Assembly: GCA_037178625.1 (NCBI GenBank)
Contig: CM074128.1
Span: forward strand, 4,092,001 to 4,156,000
Source: Skeletonema tropicum
Taxonomy: Eukaryota; Bacillariophyta; Thalassiosirophyceae; Thalassiosirales; Thalassiosiraceae
Direction of reading: 5' to 3'
Length of the DNA: 64,000 nt
Positions 1 to 9,353 of this stretch are shown piece after piece. Each line of letters begins with the position of its first letter. Positions within the stretch are counted from its first letter, which is position 1. Both the position numbers and the translations under genes were made by a program. The notes beneath the pieces are model-generated. The model ran no database searches. It had not been told where the DNA came from and saw only the letters and a program-made list of their open reading frames with translations.

Positions 1-1339
1 TCTGACAGAGTACGGGGTGCCATCGATAGGTTATCTCGGACGGTTAGATGTCAATTGTGGTAGATGGAGTAAAGCCACCACAGACTTCAAGAGACTGATG
101 CGACCAATCACCAACTCGACCAACAAAAGACTCGGCATACGAGGAGAATATGAGTGATATACCTCTCGCTCGTGATGCTGAAACACGAGATATAGGCCAG
201 GCTAATGCGAGTTGAACTAGAGACGCACTGGACAATTTGATGCACAAATTTAAACGACTTGAACGAGGCGATATAACCACGAAAACAAGAGACCGACTTA
301 AACGAGGCGATATAACCACGACAACAAGAGGCCGACTTAAAGATGTAGAGATATGCGAGAGGTGATGAGGCAATAGCAGGAGAGCCAACACCAACATACC
401 AAGGAAGTCACATGCTGACTCTGGAAACACGACATCCCACATGTTACACAAGCAATACAGGCGACACATATCGGAACATAGAAGAGGTTGCGAGGAAACG
501 ACTCCTTGAACAGCCAAACGCATCAAAGTTTGGGTAAAACAGCACAGGTACAGACCCAGATCTGTCACCCACGGGACAATGCTTACCTCATGTACAAAAC
601 TGCCATTAGACGTACCGGCCACGAATTTTTGTATGGGCAACGCACGCTTGAATTTAAGTGAGAACGTGGCTCGAAGTTAGAATCACTTGAGATAGTGAAG
701 ATAAAGGGAATGAAGTGAAGATTTGCCACTATGCGTAACATGATTTACAACGTACAGAACTATGCTTACCAAAGGTGTATACAGGATGAAGAGTCACTCT
801 CAAGACACGCGAGTAGGGACACAATCCATCATCCATTATGAGATAATATCGGTCAACGTAAACGACATCCTACCAAGAACCAAGAACCCGAACGAGGTGA
901 TGATTAAGCTCTGAGAGAATAATAAACGACCTCGGGCAGGAAGAAGGACATGGCAAGAGCCTCTGAGACAACACGATGAATGAGAAGGAGGAGAGAGAAC
1001 TCAATCAATTAAGTATCCAGAACGCTAGAACTAGTCACCGGACTAAAGCGGTGAAAGAGGTAAAGATACCAGCAACTCATTTCTGTACGACGATCAATTT
1101 TGATCAAAGCATCTCGTGACACTCGGGCATACAGGACCGCGATGCATCTGAGGGGTTACATTGAAAGGACGTACATTGAAAGGTATTTACGTTTACGGGG
1201 AGACCGTAGAGGCTGGTGAAGATTGATCCAGCCGGTATATAGGGATCATTTTGACCGCAAGCATGATCAAAACATGTTGCCAGATTTGGTGCCGAGGGAA
1301 TCCAAGCATACATTAATACCGGTCATCATATTGGGCTGA
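1..1339. other. Gene-poor left edge, probable transposon debris
   Basis: I see no convincing gene here. A minus-strand open stretch of about 198 codons (44-640) has no recognisable motif and low-complexity Ser/Val-rich composition, so I do not call it. The stretch holds a 39-bp direct tandem repeat and leads straight into a decayed copia polyprotein at 1340, so it may be the decayed upstream part of the same element. Confidence 0.4.
262..339. repeat. 39-bp tandem direct repeat, two copies
   Basis: Units 262-300 and 301-339 both begin AACGAGGCGATATAACCACG and differ at two positions (A/C and A/G). The period of 39 is a multiple of three, but no coding frame is recognisable. Confidence 0.8.
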
Positions 1340-2003
1340 ATGCACCCAGCGGCCAACGGGGAGAAGTTAAAACAGTGTCCAACTAGATATCAACAGATCA
1401 TGGGAATGCTTCGATCGATTGGATTTGGACGCATTTATATTCAGATTGATGTCGTCATCATGACACAATACATGACCGCACTTCGTCTTGGACACCTCGA
1501 AAGCTATTTACGGAATTATACGTTACCTGGACAGGTATCCAGATAGGAGACTTGCTACGTCTATAATGCATGTCGAAGAAGCCCCAAAACATAGCACAGA
1601 TTGGAAGGATTTTTACGGGAGACGATTGAGGAAGACCCAGCGGAAATACCTGTTCTGTTGGGAGAGAAGGCGAGGATCAGAATCTTATCGTTCAATTCAC
1701 AAGAAGCAGAGTACGGTTGAATCTACAAATCTTGGAGCCGACACCTTATCATCAAGGGGGAGTATACCGCAACGAGAATTTTACAATGTCGATAATACCT
1801 CCTGGACGGAGTCAACGAGTCAACTACTCGGGCACACTCAAGAAGAAATTACCTTCATACAAGAGGATTCAACTTTCTTCAACGACTTCATATATTACCC
1901 AAATCAGTGCACGATAATGGATGAGAAGATTTCCAATGAAATGAGACTTAGCTTTATGAATCGCAAGCGTAAGCTTACAATTCACGGGGAGCGTTTCGTG
2001 TAG
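1340..2003 (+). pseudogene. Decayed Ty1/copia retrotransposon pol fragment (RT C-terminus/RNase H)
   Basis: The first frame reads RYQQIMGMLR...GFGRIYIQIDV followed by GHLES, matching the copia reverse-transcriptase tail in which an LIG.LRW..ELGRIDI block precedes the P..GHL box. After a frame change the text continues IYGIIRYLDRYPDRRL and TDWKDFYG, and in a third phase EEDPAEIPVLLG. The RNase H hallmark KKQSTVEST then follows, but the DSDHAG..SH.G block that should stand between is missing, so there are frameshifts plus an internal deletion. The last ~240 bases (to 2003) are open but unrecognised. Family knowledge: these are the RT/RNase H blocks of diatom CoDi-type elements. It cannot be functional. 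No LTR pair is seen in the window. Confidence 0.75.
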
Positions 2004-2315
2004 CACGGAACGTCTCATTCCCTTAGACGATCACTCACTTCTCACCATCGTTATCCTTGTTATGTATCCTTACCATGTAATTATATTATTAGTTGATGTT
2101 ATCGCAGTAGTACTGATTAGTCTGTATATTACGTAAAGATTAACGTAGTGTGAGAAACGAATCGACAGCACAGCAATTGTCTGTTGGGGGGACAGTAAGT
2201 TGGAAAAAGAAGGGGAAGTTTCATTTGCTACTTACTATGCAAAAGGAAAATGCAACCATCGGAAACAAAGACATTTCTGCTTATCATGAAGTTAGTTGTC
2301 TTATTTTGAACTTCG
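2004..2315. other. AT-rich intergenic stretch
   Basis: No gene is supported. It separates the copia remnant from the 3' end of the minus-strand nuclease gene and may contain remnant LTR sequence, but I see no matching partner copy. Confidence 0.4.
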
Positions 2316-4370
2316 TTACCGTTCCTTTTCTATTGCAACAAATGCTCGCCATGCTTGGATGAACATGGCCATTGAAAGAGTATCCAATTCACAATAGCGA
2401 AGTAGAGATGAGTGGATATTGCTTCGATCCTGTTCAGGCATATCTGGTTGGGATTGTAGTGTATGATATGCAGCTGCTGCTGCACCGCCTACAGCTATAG
2501 CACTTCTATCTTTGTCTGTATCGAGACGCGACAGAATCTCATATGGATCGATAACATTGCCAGATTCGTCGAGTTGGTACCACTGTAAGTTTTGAAAGTT
2601 GTTGCTGTTGTAAGTCGGCGATGAGTAGTAATTCTTTAACTCTGCTGATGCATTCATCGTTGGTTGGAGTAAACGCTTGATAGAAGAACTTCCACCGCTG
2701 CCATCAACATAATAATAATCTCTAGCGATCTCAAACAGGTCAACCATCGGATGACTTCCCTCGGGCAGAAAAGCTGAGAGGGTCTCAACCTCGTGCTGTG
2801 ACAAAGATGCTGAAAACTCTGGTGATAATAATATCGATTTGAGCACTGTCGTTTCATGTGATGACCAACGAAAGACAGTTCCACCGTCTGAAACAACGCA
2901 GCCTAATGCGCTGTGTAAGGCTTTTAGAAATGGGGCATTGGGGCATTCACCTGGTGTCGTATGAATATATTCAGACTCGTGCCGAACGGACACTGTGCCG
3001 TCATCATTCTGGTCTAGAATATGATGTGAAAACTGGAAACAAACGATATCGTAGGGTGCCATACCAGAAAAATATGGAAGCGCTGGAGAGATAGTTTCGA
3101 AGTCAATTAGATGCAAAGGATATTGCCATTTTTTCATTTCACTTTCCAGTCCTTTCTTCATGATGTATTGTGAGTTTTCCCTAACTGTGCATTGCTGTTG
3201 AACTGACTTGACTTGGAACCATTGCCTCTGTGTGTTGCTGATTGTATCCTCGCAGTGCGTCTTCTTTTTCTTGTCTCCCAGTGGATCACCGTCCTCACTC
3301 AAACCGAAATCCGTCGACGTAAGATCATCGAAGGTGTACTTGTTTTCGTTGAGAAATTTAGTCAGAGTCCGCTTTGTTGGGCTGTAAATATCTGCAACAA
3401 ATTGGTCCCGCCCCATGTCTTCCTGATTTATACCAGCAGCTTCTCTCCAACAAATCTCAAATCCAGACAAAGCATCTTTGTTTTCGCTGCTGCCGTCGTT
3501 TAATTTGTACTCACAAGACATGCACTGAGATCCAATTGGAGATGAGAGAGATAATTGTAACTCACTTGCATCTTCATTGATGATTTCTGACCAGTTTGAC
3601 ACTGCATTAGTAAAATGCTGTGACTTTTTCGTTCCGGGGTATGATACTTTACCTGTCAATACCTTGTCTACTAAGTCATCTACATTGACAAGAGCAGCTA
3701 CGCTATCATCTATGCTTTGTGCCATACCTTCTTTATCTGAAGTGCCACCTTTCAATTTCTTTGCCCTGTCAGGCATCATAAGCCAAGAAGAAATTCGAAA
3801 GTCTGGAAATGCACTGCGCACTACCAGCGTCTGGAAAGCTACATCTTGAATGTATGGAAGAAATGTGGATCGAATCGAGTTCTTGAGTGTCAACATTTTG
3901 CTTTCAACAGTGTGTCGAGAATCCCAGCTCTTTGATTTTACCTCAATAATCTTTAGCTCTGTCTGATTATTTTGCATATTATCTGTTTTGATTAGCACAT
4001 CAGGCCGTGCAAATAAACGACCGTAGTGGACTGCTCCTTCAAATAATATTATTGGTTCCTTCCCCATCAACAGGCGTTTTGTTTCATCAATGAGATCTAC
4101 TTCTGACATGGGTGAATTATTATGCCTCTCAAATGAAGCATCTTCTCCGATCTCAATGCCAAGAGGGAAGAGACCTTTGCAATACTCTCCGAATCGCTCT
4201 CCCTGATTTGAAAGATGATGTTTCATAGGGTCGTTTACGACATCAAATTTGTTTGCATACTTGTCTGGATTTGTCGCGTAGACCAATTTTCGAGGACATG
4301 ATACTGCTTTTTTTAGAAGTGATTTGGTGAGATATCGCACCGGTGCTTCGACTCTTTTGAGGTGGGCCAT
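2316..4370 (-). CDS. DUF2779 / RecB-family (Cas4-like) nuclease with RNase H-like domain
   Basis: A 684-residue, single-exon protein. The N-terminal half looks like a PD-(D/E)XK nuclease of the RecB/Cas4 type: YLTKSLLKKAVSCPRKL (Cys ~24), ALFE-like ILFEGAV, RPDVL (Asp ~120) and IEVKSKSW (Glu/Lys ~143). Cys pairs CMSC (~281) and ICW (~306), with Cys 24, could form the 4Fe-4S clasp known in Cas4 and AddB nucleases. The C-terminal half carries LIDFET (~420), PYDIVCFQFSHH and, at the end, YCELDT, which match the DUF2779 RNase H-like/DnaQ-type exonuclease core. Function is predicted from fold only: metal-dependent DNA or RNA cleavage. DUF2779 proteins are chiefly bacterial, so transfer is possible. 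No organelle presequence is obvious. Both catalytic centres look intact. Confidence 0.8.
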   Translation of the reverse strand: MAHLKRVEAPVRYLTKSLLKKAVSCPRKLVYATNPDKYANKFDVVNDPMKHHLSNQGERFGEYCKGLFPLGIEIGEDASFERHNNSPMSEVDLIDETKRLLMGKEPIILFEGAVHYGRLFARPDVLIKTDNMQNNQTELKIIEVKSKSWDSRHTVESKMLTLKNSIRSTFLPYIQDVAFQTLVVRSAFPDFRISSWLMMPDRAKKLKGGTSDKEGMAQSIDDSVAALVNVDDLVDKVLTGKVSYPGTKKSQHFTNAVSNWSEIINEDASELQLSLSSPIGSQCMSCEYKLNDGSSENKDALSGFEICWREAAGINQEDMGRDQFVADIYSPTKRTLTKFLNENKYTFDDLTSTDFGLSEDGDPLGDKKKKTHCEDTISNTQRQWFQVKSVQQQCTVRENSQYIMKKGLESEMKKWQYPLHLIDFETISPALPYFSGMAPYDIVCFQFSHHILDQNDDGTVSVRHESEYIHTTPGECPNAPFLKALHSALGCVVSDGGTVFRWSSHETTVLKSILLSPEFSASLSQHEVETLSAFLPEGSHPMVDLFEIARDYYYVDGSGGSSSIKRLLQPTMNASAELKNYYSSPTYNSNNFQNLQWYQLDESGNVIDPYEILSRLDTDKDRSAIAVGGAAAAAYHTLQSQPDMPEQDRSNIHSSLLRYCELDTLSMAMFIQAWRAFVAIEKER

Positions 4371-4739
4371 AGTGTTTGGCTATGGTCGCTACTAACTTAT
4401 TTGGTGCATCAAGCTCACGCACATCCACATCATCATCGCCTACTTCTTATCATCGCATCGCACAGATTTCAAATCTTGATGTTGCTTGATGAGATTGAAG
4501 TTGAAAGTTGAAACCTTTCTTGGCTTATTTATTGTGTGTGTCTCCCGGTTGAAAGAAAATGACGTCAGTATTGGAATGCTTCCATATTTCGTTGACTGTT
4601 TTGAGTAAAACGACCCTAAGTGTACTTATCCGCAAATAGATTGACAACACTAGCTGGTCTATTGTGGGACGGACAAAGTATGCAGTGGCAAAACTCTTAT
4701 TGACTGGCTACGTGAAGGAAATGTTCAATAGTGTAATAA
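4371..4739. other. Intergenic, 5' flank of the DUF2779 gene
   Basis: Nothing beyond promoter/5'-UTR sequence can be supported. A poly-pyrimidine patch and AT-rich runs are present, with no clear core promoter motif. Confidence 0.4.
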
Positions 4740-5067
4740 TTAGTGTACCTTCTGATCAAGAAATTCAACATCTTCGAGGCATTCTCCACCCTCATTGCAT
4801 TGTCCGCCGCAACATTCCGCATTCTCCGTGCACTCTCCTCCTTCCTCAGTGCAAGTCCATACTTGCTCACGGTCGTAAGAGCATCCTGTGCCCTTCACGC
4901 ACGAATTCTCGACCTCTTCTTTAGTGCATAGACGGCCATCTGCATCATTGCACAATCGGAACGCATCCCAAAATGAGAGATTATGACATTCGTCGTCGAT
5001 TTTAGAGCGTCCCTTGATCCATTCATCGAAGTCTTCAAAGTGACTAAAATGACTACACGATTAAATT
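4740..5067 (-). pseudogene. C-terminal fragment of a Cys-rich diatom/stramenopile domain protein (partial or broken)
   Basis: An open frame that starts just after a TAA near 5067 reads HFEDFDEWIKGRSKIDD, ECHNLSFWDAFRLC, GRLCTKEEVENSC, KGTGCSYDREQVWTC and then a Cys-rich tail (CTENAECCGGQC) ending at 4740. The combination 'RLCT..E....C..GTGC..D...VW' is a recurrent extracellular module in diatom proteins, as far as I recall. The ATG inside the frame (4955) would cut the domain, so an upstream exon or a lost 5' end is needed. A TAG acceptor-like site lies right before HFED, but no convincing first exon fits before the divergent bL27 gene at 5353. Either a missed short first exon or a gene relic. 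Confidence 0.4.
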
Positions 5068-5352
5068 TCCTAGAACCCTTCACCACGTCGACGTACTATG
5101 CGGTGTTCCAAACCGGTGTTCATTCACTGTGACCGTGAACCGTGACACTGTCAATAGTTCAGCTTCCCCGCCCGAGCCGGAACCTGACGGACCCACAAGT
5201 AGTCCCATCTGGGATGGCATCCCGACAGCGCTGCCCATCTTTTGTCTTTCAAAAGTGTCTTCTGCATCTATCGATCGAAAACCATGACGGATGGAGAGGC
5301 TCCCCCACCCGCAAAAATTGATAAGTAGACTGAGCACCAGAAGAATTTATAA

Positions 5353-5784
5353 ATGTTTCGCCTAACGACCCTAAGGATCTCGGCTGCCGCCTCAAACGCC
5401 GTCAGGTTATTTTCATCGGCGACAGCAGCACGACCACTCGTCACCTGCATATCGTCAATATTTTCTGAACATCAAAATTGTCTGCTTGGCCCTCAAACAT
5501 CAACACAAATAACAGTCAGAAACGCAACAAAAAAAGCTGGCGGTTCATCCAATAATGGGCGCGACTCGGCAGGACGCCGCTTAGGTATTAAAGTGTGGCC
5601 TGGAAGGATGGCAAACGCTGGGAGCATTATTGTCCGTCAGCGGGGGAAGAAATTCTTATGTGGAGAAAATGTGGGGATGGGAAATGATCATACACTCTTT
5701 GCGCTTGCGGCGGGGGTGGTGAAGATGGAGAAGAGTGCGAAGAATAAAAAGAGAAATATTGTGCACGTTGTTGCTGAGGGATAG
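5353..5784 (+). CDS. Mitochondrial 50S ribosomal protein bL27m
   Basis: A 143-residue protein. From about residue 58 it shows the bL27 core: [21 protein letters not shown], then [36 protein letters not shown] and GVVKME. bL27 sits at the peptidyl-transferase centre and 50S assembly interface. The first ~55 residues are rich in Arg, Ser, Ala and Leu with few acids ([20 protein letters not shown]), typical of a mitochondrial presequence; no signal peptide precedes it, so plastid routing is unlikely. The ATG at 5353 gives a complete presequence. Gene is unspliced and shares a short divergent intergenic region with the Cys-rich fragment on the minus strand. Confidence 0.92.
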   Translation: MFRLTTLRISAAASNAVRLFSSATAARPLVTCISSIFSEHQNCLLGPQTSTQITVRNATKKAGGSSNNGRDSAGRRLGIKVWPGRMANAGSIIVRQRGKKFLCGENVGMGNDHTLFALAAGVVKMEKSAKNKKRNIVHVVAEG

Positions 5785-5941
5785 GTCCAGATATTATATG
5801 ATACTGGGGTGGAGTAAAAATACAAATCAACACACGCTTAAAGTATTAGCAATTACGCAAGCGCCTTTGTTGAAGAATAGATCTAAATGCTTGGCCGGGA
5901 CATAAAAATGGTCGACGCATGCTTGAGGTATTTAATAAATA

Positions 5942-7138
5942 TTAATTATCTCCAGTATCATCATTATCAAGCATGTAACCAACATGAGGAAAAATCACGC
6001 TGGGGATCATCTGACTACTTTCGTCGTCTTTCAACACAGATGCAATAACTGATGAAGTGGTACATCCAGTTAAGACTAAAGCCGATTTCATTCCACTATC
6101 ATTTCCAAATTTGATGTCAGTATCCAGCCGATCACCAACCATGAGCGTTTCTTCCGCTTTTAGACAGTACACGTCCATTATGAGCTCTGACAGAGTTGAT
6201 GATGGTTTCCCTACGTTAATGGCAGTTCGACCAGAAGCCATTTCTACTGCACTTACCAAAGCACCATTGCCAGGGAGATGTCTTGCATCAAATCCTACCA
6301 GGTCAAATGCATCCAAATTCGTTGCGATGAGGAGTGCGTCAGGATTTCGTTGCAGCAGTACAGTTGCTATGCACAATTTCCGATAATTGAAGTCATTGTC
6401 TAGTCCAATCACAAGCGCATCTATTTCTCCTTCTGGGAACGGATAAGCTGCCAGCTCATCTCGTGACATTCCCCTTGGTGTATCAGCTGGATCCTGTCCA
6501 CCCGAAATGTCAAATCCTGCAGATTGTAACTCTGAACAGAGTCCAGTCGTACCTATCACATGAACTCGTGATATGTTGCCACTATCTCTCTTAGTGTTAC
6601 ATGACTTCAAGTATTGCCCGGCCACATATGCAGATCCAATCATCATTTCTTCCTTCAAAATTCCTCTGCATTTCAATACTTTTTCTAATTTGGTTTTCAA
6701 CTCCATTCGCGTTGATGCAGCATTATTTGTAACGAAAAATACCTTCTTCCCTCTGCGTATGAGCTGCCTTATAGTATGAGATGCATCAGGCATTGCATCG
6801 GTCCCTCTGTATAAGACCCCATCGCAGTCAAACAGAAAGTTTTCTATTGAGTTGTTGTTTACATATGAGTTGAAGTCATCGTTCGCTTCAATTAAGAGCG
6901 GACATATATTGTTATTGTTAGCACAAGAAGTATTGACCACCTCGGTTACTTTTTCCATCTCTAGGACACTTTCTTTCCTTATCGTATCAGTAATGTCTGC
7001 CGACGTGTACAGAGCTTCGTCCGGTTTTGTTGAATATAATGGTGACATTGTTCCTCGAGAAGGAAATTGATACTTCGAACTCCATGTGAATGAATTTTCC
7101 ACAAGGAGGAGTAGCAGCAGCGGTAGGTAGTTCAACAT
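5942..7138 (-). CDS. HAD-superfamily phosphatase, phosphoglycolate/4-nitrophenyl phosphatase type
   Basis: About 398 residues from the chosen ATG at 7138; the frame is open to another ATG at 7240. HAD motif I is FLFDCDGVLYRG (~103), followed by the C2-cap family signature VTNNAASTR, and motif IV is GDRLDTDIKFG (~331). The set matches PGP/NagD-like phosphatases, which remove phosphate from 2-phosphoglycolate or similar small substrates. The 7138 start exposes a hydrophobic leader (LPLLLLLLVENSFTW), a plausible signal peptide with a Phe near the cleavage site followed by a Ser-rich, acid-poor stretch, as in diatom plastid preproteins. Plastid phosphoglycolate phosphatase for photorespiration is therefore an attractive but unproven role; the longer 7240 start would mask the leader. 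Confidence 0.82.
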   Translation of the reverse strand: MLNYLPLLLLLLVENSFTWSSKYQFPSRGTMSPLYSTKPDEALYTSADITDTIRKESVLEMEKVTEVVNTSCANNNNICPLLIEANDDFNSYVNNNSIENFLFDCDGVLYRGTDAMPDASHTIRQLIRRGKKVFFVTNNAASTRMELKTKLEKVLKCRGILKEEMMIGSAYVAGQYLKSCNTKRDSGNISRVHVIGTTGLCSELQSAGFDISGGQDPADTPRGMSRDELAAYPFPEGEIDALVIGLDNDFNYRKLCIATVLLQRNPDALLIATNLDAFDLVGFDARHLPGNGALVSAVEMASGRTAINVGKPSSTLSELIMDVYCLKAEETLMVGDRLDTDIKFGNDSGMKSALVLTGCTTSSVIASVLKDDESSQMIPSVIFPHVGYMLDNDDTGDN

Positions 7139-7530
7139 TCTTAGGATTGTTTTTGATTTGAGGAGGCAGAACACACAACTATACACAGTCCCAGACAGCA
7201 AGCACTTAGCTCCGCTGTTCATGGACAGAGACAATGGCAATAGGCAATGGAAAGAATGAATGCAGAGAAAAAATGAGTATGTGTGTGTTGTTTGAGCTTA
7301 GAGCGCTTTCGAGCGCGAGGTGGCGGGCGTTTCCCCGCGGGACAACACTGGACAAAAGTAGGACGCTTTGCAGACTCAGAGCTACTTATATACTTATTCT
7401 AAGTATGCGAGTACTCCATGATGAAAGCGGATCGGACTATTTCGAAGTACAATATTGTATGTATCTCTCTCTCTGAGAGGAATGATTGAATGAGGGAGTC
7501 ATTAATTCACTTGTCACATAAATAATATCG

Positions 7531-8415
7531 CTACCCAATAGTCTCATCCGTTACCACATCATTCCGTCCAGTTATTTCTATGTGTGAATGTAACATTCCA
7601 TCTGCCATCTGCCGCTCTTTCTCCATCTTTCGTTCTAGTTTACGCTCTTCCGCTATCGCTTTTTCTTCCTCAGTTTTTCGCGGTCCAGTACAAGCATCTT
7701 CGTTAACTTTGGCAGTCCATGTTTCCATTTCCGGATGCGGATCAGAATGACCATCCCATATCTTGTTAATATTTCTCTCGGTATCAAATGCATGCTTTCC
7801 AAAGTGATGCCGAAGATGTCGAAGTAAAAGTCTACGCTTTGGAAATGTGGTGACTTGGGCTGCGTTGAACATGCAGGCCATCTTCAATGCACTCATTTTC
7901 TTGTCTTGGGGCACCATATTAAGTTCAACTATCGCCTCTTTGGCTGCCTCGGGGTATTTCTTCATCAATTTCTTTGTCATTCGCTTAGCGCTTGCATGGA
8001 GTGCAGCATGTTGATTAATAAATTTGTCTTTATCCTTGTTCCCTGTAGTAACACTGATCTCTACTGCCCGATCAACCCAACGACTATTATTCCTACTAGT
8101 AAATGCTTCGGCTCCCTCCATCTTACAATAGGGGACTTTCAGGTATCTCATCATCCTGCAGTTCTTTACGTTTTTGTATATGATCACATCTTTGTCGTTA
8201 GATTCTTTCTGCTTCCGGTCAATTATTTTTGCTAATATCATGTTCATTTGTTGATCACTTAAGAGATCCACAAACTCTGTCGCTACGGCGCCGTAGCCCT
8301 TCACAAGATCTTCACCAATAATTTGTAGTAAATGTGACATGGCTGTTTTGACTTTCTTTTCAGGTGGTTGCCCTGCCACAGGCGGCGTTGAAGTTTGTTG
8401 CGCTGCGTTATTCAT
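7531..8415 (-). CDS. Unknown protein with charged coiled-coil C-terminus
   Basis: A 294-residue single-exon protein I do not recognise. The N-terminus is Gln/Thr/Pro-rich and low complexity; the middle contains many basic residues (KRMTKKLMKKYPEAAKEA, FPKRRLLLRHLRHHFGKHAF) and the last 60 residues form a Glu/Lys/Arg-rich helix (EEEKAIAEERKLERKMEKER) likely to be coiled coil. No transmembrane segment or targeting leader. Coding status rests on length, composition and codon regularity. It could be a nuclear or nucleic-acid-associated protein, but that is only a guess from charge. Confidence 0.6.
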   Translation of the reverse strand: MNNAAQQTSTPPVAGQPPEKKVKTAMSHLLQIIGEDLVKGYGAVATEFVDLLSDQQMNMILAKIIDRKQKESNDKDVIIYKNVKNCRMMRYLKVPYCKMEGAEAFTSRNNSRWVDRAVEISVTTGNKDKDKFINQHAALHASAKRMTKKLMKKYPEAAKEAIVELNMVPQDKKMSALKMACMFNAAQVTTFPKRRLLLRHLRHHFGKHAFDTERNINKIWDGHSDPHPEMETWTAKVNEDACTGPRKTEEEKAIAEERKLERKMEKERQMADGMLHSHIEITGRNDVVTDETIG

Positions 8416-9353
8416 TGTGATTCAAAATTCAATGGCACGGAGGGTGCTGATCTATTTCAACAGATTTTCAACGTTTTCAACTCTGCCCGCTCTGTTATCC
8501 TGCGCGTCGACGTCTGCGTTCACCATCAGAAGTATTGTAGGAGCGGCCTTTATTTTTTATTTCACTCGATGCGTTGTTGAGGTTGAGGTTGTTGCCGTTG
8601 CGTGCTACAACATCGGCTTTACCCCCCTTCAAATCACAGCCTATCAAAAATATTTATACCCCACTCCTCCGGTTTCAACTAGCATGTAACTTAGTAAGGC
8701 GACCATTTATACCCCCCTAGATCAGGCTAGCCAAAATTTTATGTCCCCAGGGGGTACAGTTCGCGGAGGTCGTATAGAGGGCCGGGCTTGGCGGGGCGCG
8801 GGCCGCCAGCGCCGCAGCTACGCACGAAGAGCATGCCATCTCATCGTCCCTTTTCTCTCCAACCTAAGTACAATAGCTAGGTATGAAGTGTCATCAATGT
8901 CATAGTGATCTTTGCAAAACTTAGAATTAGAATGACTGATGAATACCGAATGAACCGTGAACGAAGCAAGAAGCAACAGGTTTGAGAATAAGATTCCGAC
9001 CCGTTCGAACAAGTACCGAACTGAAGCTGAGAAGTAAGAACCATGAGAGAACGGAATCACGCTGCCACCGCCCCAATAACCCGCTCAACGCTAACGAACT
9101 GACCCGATCTTGCTTACAATATGTAAGTAGTGACGTCGGTCTAAAAGAGAAAAGAGGTGAGATATCTTTTTGTACTGTGCGAGACTGTGCGTGATAAGGA
9201 AGCACACAACATCGTTATAATAGTTGCTGCGCAGTGCAGTTAGTTGTAAGTAAGTAGTGAGCCAGAGAGCAGAGTGGGTCTACATGTACTTGATTGAGAC
9301 TAAAGCAGAGGTACCAGTGACATAGACATGACAATTAAAATATAATAGACATC
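8416..9353. other. Divergent intergenic region
   Basis: About 940 bases between the unknown minus-strand gene and the EF-hand/ankyrin gene. No gene is supported. It holds one copy of the GC-capped short element described at 8710-8756. Confidence 0.5.
8710..8756 (+). repeat. Short GC-capped palindromic element, copy 1
   Basis: Begins TACCCCCCTAG and ends CAGGGGGTA, so the termini are inverted repeats. The core AGGCTAGCCAAAATTTTAT recurs with variation at 37599-37648, 55992-56037 (opposite strand) and 58892-58930. Confidence 0.6.

Noticed and set aside
44..640. 198-codon minus-strand reading frame at the left edge
   Set aside because: No motif, low-complexity composition, and it crosses a tandem repeat inside transposon debris.
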